Positions 61,322 to 64,000 of a stretch of 64,000 nucleotides of DNA are shown here, in pieces. A program made the position numbers and the translations under genes. This DNA is from Campylorhamphus procurvoides (taxonomy: Eukaryota; Chordata; Aves; Passeriformes; Dendrocolaptidae). The notes beneath the pieces were generated by a model, which saw only the letters and a list, made by a program, of their open reading frames with translations, had not been told where the DNA came from and ran no database searches. The stretch's first letter is position 1. Each line of letters starts with the position of its first letter. The stretch covers positions 1 through 64,000 of the forward strand of contig WBMV01004462.1 of the NCBI GenBank assembly GCA_013396655.1, read 5' to 3'.

Positions 61322-61657
61322 AATAAAAAAGAAAATAATTTTAACCCAGTATGTTGAAAGATAAGCCAGCAGTAGATAAATATACAACTTAGTGTTCTGA
61401 CAGGAATGTGCATCTGTTTCCCATTAACTTGGCTTGAGACAAGCAAGAAATCAAGGCTTCTCATTATTTAGTTTGAAAAGCAATTTGAATTTCCTGTGCC
61501 TCAGCTGGAGGTATTATTGGTATGAGAACAGAAATGCTCTAACTGTCCTAGGAGTTTCATATTTCGCAAAGAATAATACCTACAAAAATTCAAACAGGAT
61601 TTCAAGAACTGTTATATGAAGGCTGTCAGTGCTCTCCATTGTTTCTAATATAAATTC

Positions 61658-61711
61658 ACAGAATCACATAATCATGAAGTCAAACAGTATTAAGCCATGA
61701 GTTTCACTCCC
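61658..61711 (-). mobile_element. CR1 3' relic, antisense
   Basis: TTCACAGAATCACATAATCA and AGTCAAACAGTATTAAGCCA resemble the CR1 tail read on the minus strand; about 50 bp. Confidence 0.55.
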
Positions 61712-62620
61712 TTTTTTTTCCACACAAAGTGACCAACTTGGAAAATACAGTAAGTTAATGAATGCTGTTCGGCATAACACACAATGAAATTCTGTCCGGT
61801 GGAGGAGCTAAAATTCAAATTCCCTGGAAATTACATTACTGACCCAAATAGCCAAGACTGTTGTTGACAGAGATGGATTACAGCCTGGATAGACAGCTGT
61901 CAAACTCTTATTATGCATGGTGTTCAGAAAGGGTTGAACACATTACCCACAGCATCAAGGTCCTGTGATGTTTTTGAAACTGTATATATAGAAGTAGACA
62001 CACTCCAGAATCTTATTTGCCTATTTAAACCATGGCCTTGTTTCCTGTGACCAACATAATGCTGATGGTATATTTGCATGAATAATTAAATATTATTAGA
62101 GAGATAACAACCATCAGTTACTCCCTTTAATGTTTGGGTTTGGTTTTGTTTTGTGCCTACAATATTCATTACCTACATTTTGTCCTATGCAGAATAATCC
62201 ACAAGACACAGTTTTAACTCAGTTGCCTCAAAAAGGGCAATGCTGGTTATTATTGAAAAATAATAAAAAAACTTTTTGCCTTATTGTGACTGCAGTACAT
62301 AATTCTCCATAATGAGTAGAAAACATAAAAAGACTTAATTTAGGCTATGAGGATGCAAAAGTTAGGATTTGTTGAAAACTCCCTCTTTTTTCCTCCCTGG
62401 GTTTTCATTGCTGTCATTGCATCTTTTAAATGTTAGCTTGGTATTCAGACATTTGAATTTTTTAGGTGAAAGTCAAAAGAGTTTCAGCAGAGCTATTTGC
62501 TCGCATTTTGAAGGCCCTGTTGATCTCAAAAAGCAAGAAAGCAAACAAAGTATGGTACTCTGCTACTCTATTGAACTTGGTTTTGGCTAATCCAGGCTAT
62601 TCCTGGAAAGTACAGTTTCT

Positions 62621-62700
62621 AGGGTTTCTTTTGGGTTTGTTTGGTTTGGTTTTTGTTTCTTTTTTTTTTTTTTTTTTTCTTTTAGTATTTTTTAATTTAT
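62621..62700. repeat. G/T-rich tract and poly-T
   Basis: GGGTTTC, GGGTTTG and GGTTTGGTTTTT units run into a T tract of about 20 bases (62660-62678). Confidence 0.85.
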
Positions 62701-64000
62701 GAGGTGTTTTTTTTTCACATTAAGATTCTTCAGTGTTACTGACCCCACAGCTAAGACAACTTACAATTTATTAGTCTGTATTTGTAGTTGATATGTGACA
62801 TGTTTGTCATATCATTCCATATAAATATTCTCTCACCACTGCAGCAACGTTATCTAATAAAAACACATTTCATGATGAACAGAAATTCTATGCAACTTCC
62901 ATGATTTTTCACTTAGATTGGAGCTACATGCTTACACTTAAGTCAGACAACTGAAATTTGACCTATGACATTCAGTAACAAGTAATCATTATTCATATAG
63001 AGACAGAATTTTATTGCTACATATTGGGTGCAGTGACGGATGAGTTCTGTTATCAGGAAAAATTGCATAAAGAATTTTATTTACAGTTTAAAGCTATTGT
63101 ATCAGATATGATCTCAATTAGCAAAATAAAACAGGTTTGGATTTTTTTTCCCCATCAGACACTCTATATCAATCTAAGATTTTAGGGATCTGTTACAACC
63201 AATGTAACATCATCCCTGACTGGAGCTCAAAATAATTCTGTAGCTAGCATGAGAAGATCCTCTTTAGTTATGTAACTTCCAGGTCCCGGCAGGACATTGC
63301 AGTGTCAAGATGGAAAAGACTTTAGTTCTATATGAACAACCACTTGCTTCTCCTGATCCGTATCAAGATGTTTTGGCACTTAAATGCTGGAACAGCAGCT
63401 AAATGTGTAACCTGTCCTGTTTTGATCATATTCCCTCTATGGTTGCTCAGTTTGTAATATTTCTTGCAGCTGGTACAACTCCCTACAGTTGAAATATGTT
63501 GAAATCCTCAACCATTTGCTTTGCAGATATAACATTTGACATTCAAAACATGGGCTTAGTTTGAAAGAGAAGAATTTTTTTTTTGGCTGGTACTAGCATG
63601 TGTTTTATTGATCTCTTCATAAAGCCCTATCCATGCCAGGTTCTGAGAACGCTCTTGGTGACATAGAACATCTGTTGCTGTCCATGGAAACCTGGACACT
63701 GTGTGCTCTGTGTAACCCAAGAACCGTGTGGATAATATTTACACAAAGTCATTTTTAACACTGCTGATAGGACAAGTGAGTGTTGCTTTTTCACATGGGT
63801 TGGTACATTTTTTTGAGAAGTCACAGTGGCGCATCCCTGCCCAAGCCATACTTTCGAAACACAAACTGTATATGCCTGACTTCAGCCAAACCTTTTTCTT
63901 TCCTGGAATGATTCCAAGGCTTCCATATGTTAAAACATTGTTTTCCCTAACTAAATAAAAAAAGATTGATTTAGTCAGTTTTCTCTTACTAAATCAAAGC

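Larger units (their letters stand above)
56690..64000. other. Intergenic DNA without recognised genes
   Basis: AT-rich sequence. It holds an inverted repeat near 59.2 kb, a 17-G run at 61305-61321, a CR1 relic at 61658-61711, a G/T tract at 62621-62700 and a possible retroposed 3' end at 63575-63609 (minus strand). Open frames are short and without domains. Confidence 0.5.

Overview
The window looks like nuclear DNA from a bird. The evidence is two spliced vertebrate genes, CR1 non-LTR retrotransposon fragments with the typical ATTCTGTGA-type 3' ends, avian-style LTR elements, and otherwise repeat-poor AT-rich sequence with one sharp CpG island. The genes are SPIN1 (spindlin-1; exons 2 to 5 counting the first coding exon as upstream of the window) and NXNL2 (nucleoredoxin-like 2, also called RdCVF2; both exons), both on the + strand. 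As I recall, they have the same order and orientation on human 9q22, a region that corresponds to the bird Z chromosome. A Z-linked avian locus is therefore the best reading, but the species cannot be named from this sequence alone.

Layout: 1-740 is the 3' part of an old LTR element in the SPIN1 intron. SPIN1 coding exons lie at 916-964, 6059-6312, 8353-8586 and 11261-11460. They sum to 737 nt, exactly what remains of a 262-residue spindlin after a 52-nt first coding exon. A long 3'UTR probably ends near 14.46 kb. One SPIN1 intron holds a solo LTR (6636-7789, with GGGAA target duplications) that contains a perfect 458-bp duplication around a single N, almost certainly an assembly artefact. 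From 14.5 to 25.8 kb is intergenic DNA with a second copy of the first LTR element (about 19.2-20.41 kb) that carries a nested CR1 fragment, plus an antisense CR1 copy (22.65-23.12 kb). NXNL2 has a TATA box and CpG island (25.78-26.76 kb), exon 1 at 26169-26470, a 6.7-kb intron and exon 2 at 33146-33314. From 33.75 kb to the end I see no gene: only a possible ERV-derived block with hairpins (34.04-35.2 kb), microsatellites, homopolymers, small CR1 relics and unannotated AT-rich DNA.

The two genes do not form a pathway. SPIN1 is a nuclear reader of methylated histone H3. NXNL2 is a thioredoxin-fold protein of photoreceptors and other sensory neurons. The most interesting biological points are in NXNL2: an intact WCSPC redox motif where mammalian NXNL2 is degenerate, and a stop codon formed by the splice donor itself, which would give a roughly 101-residue short form if the intron is retained. 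I found no evidence of a novel multi-gene system in this window.
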